DNA from: Alphaproteobacteria bacterium
Lineage (GTDB): Bacteria > Pseudomonadota > Alphaproteobacteria > SMXP01
DNA: 8,425 nucleotides
Assembly (NCBI GenBank): GCA_004356335.1
Contig: SMXP01000134.1
Coordinates: 1-8,425 of the forward strand
Reading direction: 5' to 3'
Shown here: one piece after another, positions 7,235 to 8,425 of the stretch
How the letters are laid out: each line of letters opens with the position of its first letter
How positions within the stretch are numbered: position 1 is the stretch's first letter
Made by a program: the position numbers and the translations under genes
Notes under the pieces: generated by a model
Databases searched by the model: none
Told to the model about the DNA's origin: nothing
Seen by the model: the letters and a program-made list of their open reading frames with translations, nothing else

Positions 7235-8206
7235 ATGGATATGGGTAAAGACGAAAATGCGCCACAAGGACCCATCCTCGCTCTATGCGGTGGGGTCGGC
7301 GGTGCCAAACTTGCGCTCGGCCTTAGCCATATTTTACCGGCGGAACAATTGACGCTTGTGGTCAATACCGGCGACGATTTCGAGCATTTGGGCCTGCCTA
7401 TCTGTCCGGATCTCGATACGGTGATGTACACGCTGGCAGGTCTCGGCAATCCGGAAACCGGTTGGGGACGGGCCCAAGAGACGTGGTCGTTTATGCAAGC
7501 CATTGCAGAGCGAGGCGGCGAAACGTGGTTTCAGCTTGGCGACAAGGATCTTGCCCAGCATGTTCAGCGGCGATTCCTTTTGGAGCAAGGACGAACCTTG
7601 AGTGATGCCATAAGGGAAATGGCGGCCAGCTTGGGAATTGCGCCTGCCATCGTTCCCATGAGCGACCAGAAGGTGCGTACGATCGTCGAGACCGAACAAG
7701 GCAATCTAGCATTCCAACACTATTTCGTGCGGCAACAATGTGCGCCGCGCGTCACGGGATTTCATTTTGAGGGGGCCGCGGATGCCAGGCTAAGCCCCGG
7801 CTTCGATCAAGCGCTGCGCGATCCTGATCTTGCCGGTGTCATTATTTGTCCGTCCAATCCGTTTGTCAGTATCGGGCCTATTCTTTCTCTGCCGAGTCTG
7901 ACACAACGCCTATCGACGTTGAACGCGCCCATCATTGCCGTATCGCCGATCGTAGGAGGTCAGGCCCTGAAGGGCCCCACCGCTAAGATGATGAAAGAGC
8001 TCGGCCTGCAAATATCGCCAATCGGTGTGGCGGACTATTACGGCGATTTCTTGGATGGTCTTGTTATGGATGTTGTGGATCGAGATAAGTCGCCGCAATT
8101 TGAAGCGCGCAATATCAAGGTACATATCTGCAATACCATCATGTCCTCTTTGGCGGATCGAAAGGCATTGGCATGGGCGTGTTTGAATTTTTTGAAAAAG
8201 TTTTAG
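7235..8206 (+). CDS. cofD: 2-phospho-L-lactate transferase (F420-0 synthase)
   Basis: Transfers the activated phospho-acid from its guanosine diphosphate adduct to Fo, producing F420-0 or dehydro-F420-0 and GMP. The 323 residues match CofD/FbiA: LCGGVGGAKL (17-26), VNTGDDFEHLGLPICPDLDTV (43-63), PSNPFVSIGPIL (206-217) and SPIVGGQALKGPTAKMMKELG (from 237). The protein is full length and cytosolic. ATG codons at 7235 and 7241 are both possible; neither has a strong ribosome site, and the extra two residues make no difference to the family match. It is the last gene, 36 bases after cofE, and is followed by a palindrome array. Its two substrates would come from the fused CofC-CofG-CofH protein. 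Confidence 0.95.
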   Translation: MDMGKDENAPQGPILALCGGVGGAKLALGLSHILPAEQLTLVVNTGDDFEHLGLPICPDLDTVMYTLAGLGNPETGWGRAQETWSFMQAIAERGGETWFQLGDKDLAQHVQRRFLLEQGRTLSDAIREMAASLGIAPAIVPMSDQKVRTIVETEQGNLAFQHYFVRQQCAPRVTGFHFEGAADARLSPGFDQALRDPDLAGVIICPSNPFVSIGPILSLPSLTQRLSTLNAPIIAVSPIVGGQALKGPTAKMMKELGLQISPIGVADYYGDFLDGLVMDVVDRDKSPQFEARNIKVHICNTIMSSLADRKALAWACLNFLKKF

Positions 8207-8207
8207 A

Positions 8208-8302
8208 GTGTTTCCAGGAGTGAAGACCATCCTTGCCAAGGTCAATCGATCCGGTGGATCGATTGAAGGGATGAACGGACCCGGTTTTCCGGCCGGAAAC
8301 AC
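8208..8302. repeat. Nested palindrome downstream of cofD
   Basis: An outer 8-bp pair GTGTTTCC (8208-8215) and GGAAACAC (8295-8302) encloses a perfect 11-bp hairpin, TCAATCGATCC (8242-8252) with GGATCGATTGA (8256-8266) and a GGT loop. CATCC (8228-8232) and GGATG (8269-8273) add a partial outer extension of that hairpin. TTTCCGGCCGGAAA (8286-8299) is a further perfect 14-base palindrome within the right arm. There is no T-run after any stem, so this is more likely a repeat element or mRNA-stabilising structure than an intrinsic terminator. Confidence 0.6.
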
Positions 8303-8317
8303 GATAAAACAACAACT

Positions 8318-8358
8318 TAGGGTCAGGTTTTGATTCCATCAAAACCGGAAAGACCCTA
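8318..8358. repeat. Two-part 16-bp hairpin repeat module
   Basis: TAGGGTC (8318-8324) pairs with GACCCTA (8352-8358), and just inside it GGTTTTGAT (8326-8334) pairs with ATCAAAACC (8338-8346) around a TCC loop. The 16 bp are interrupted only by a single base on one side and five on the other. It lies between two other palindromes, in the mosaic fashion of RIME-type alphaproteobacterial intergenic elements. Confidence 0.6.
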
Positions 8359-8360
8359 GA

Positions 8361-8404
8361 GCGCATTCACAAAAAGTGTACGCGGTTTTTGGGTTCGAAT
8401 GCGC
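8361..8404. repeat. Palindromic repeat module, right copy
   Basis: GCGCATTC (8361-8368) and GAATGCGC (8397-8404) are exact reverse complements enclosing 28 bases. Its reverse complement aligns with the module at 10-52, sharing AAAACCG, CACTTTT and paired GCG ends. The two copies thus face opposite ways at either end of the window. Confidence 0.6.
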
Positions 8405-8425
8405 GACAAAACAAAGACTTAGGGC

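Larger units (their letters stand above)
8302..8424. repeat. Direct repeat linkers of the palindrome array
   Basis: The 21 bases at 8302-8322 and at 8404-8424 agree at 18 positions; both read CGA.AAAACAA..ACTTAGGG, and the copies are 102 bases apart. The first copy leads into the TAGGGTC arm of the hairpin module at 8318-8358. The second reaches the window edge at the same point, so another hairpin module may follow just outside. Confidence 0.55.

Noticed and set aside
8242..8266. Intrinsic terminator of the F420 operon
   Set aside because: The 11-bp stem is strong, but it is followed by AGGGATGAAC with no T-run.
8208..8425. CRISPR-like array after cofD
   Set aside because: Only two linker copies are seen, they are 102 bases apart, and the sequence between them is palindromic rather than unique spacer-like; no cas gene is present.

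Overview
The window carries a compact coenzyme F420 biosynthesis operon on the + strand, divergently arranged with a GTP-type phosphoenolpyruvate carboxykinase gene on the - strand. The non-coding ends carry palindromic intergenic repeats. Gene content, bacterial-type GTP-PEPCK sequence, moderate-to-high GC and RIME-like palindromic repeats point to an aerobic proteobacterium, most likely an alphaproteobacterium. This placement is inference; no rRNA or other marker gene is present.

Layout. 1-320: no gene seen; a palindromic repeat (10-52) and a terminator-like hairpin (267-289). 321-2186 (-): pckG, GTP-PEPCK, possibly starting further upstream at 2234 or 2273; a hairpin overlaps its 3' end. 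2187-2652: divergent intergenic region with a good sigma70-like promoter for pckG (2306-2333), a 9-bp inverted repeat (2406-2443), a weak candidate promoter for the operon (2550-2577) and a leader in which one segment can pair with either of two copies of the same sequence (2580-2622). 2653-5715 (+): one 1020-residue protein that joins CofC, CofG and CofH. 5754-6407 (+): NADPH:F420 oxidoreductase. 6413-7198 (+): cofE. 7235-8206 (+): cofD. 8207-8425: an array of nested palindromes that continues past the window edge.

How the genes work together. CofG and CofH make the deazaflavin Fo from a ribityl-diaminouracil and tyrosine. CofC activates a three-carbon phospho-acid with GTP. CofD joins the two to give F420-0 or its dehydro form, and CofE adds glutamates. 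The oxidoreductase exchanges hydride between NADPH and F420, so the operon encodes both synthesis and charging of the cofactor. The fused protein would make both substrates of CofD. PEPCK makes PEP, a possible CofC substrate, but its adjacency may be incidental. No dehydro-F420-0 reductase and no F420-consuming enzyme is visible, so the tail chemistry (2-phospholactate, PEP or 3-phosphoglycerate) and the downstream use of F420 remain open.
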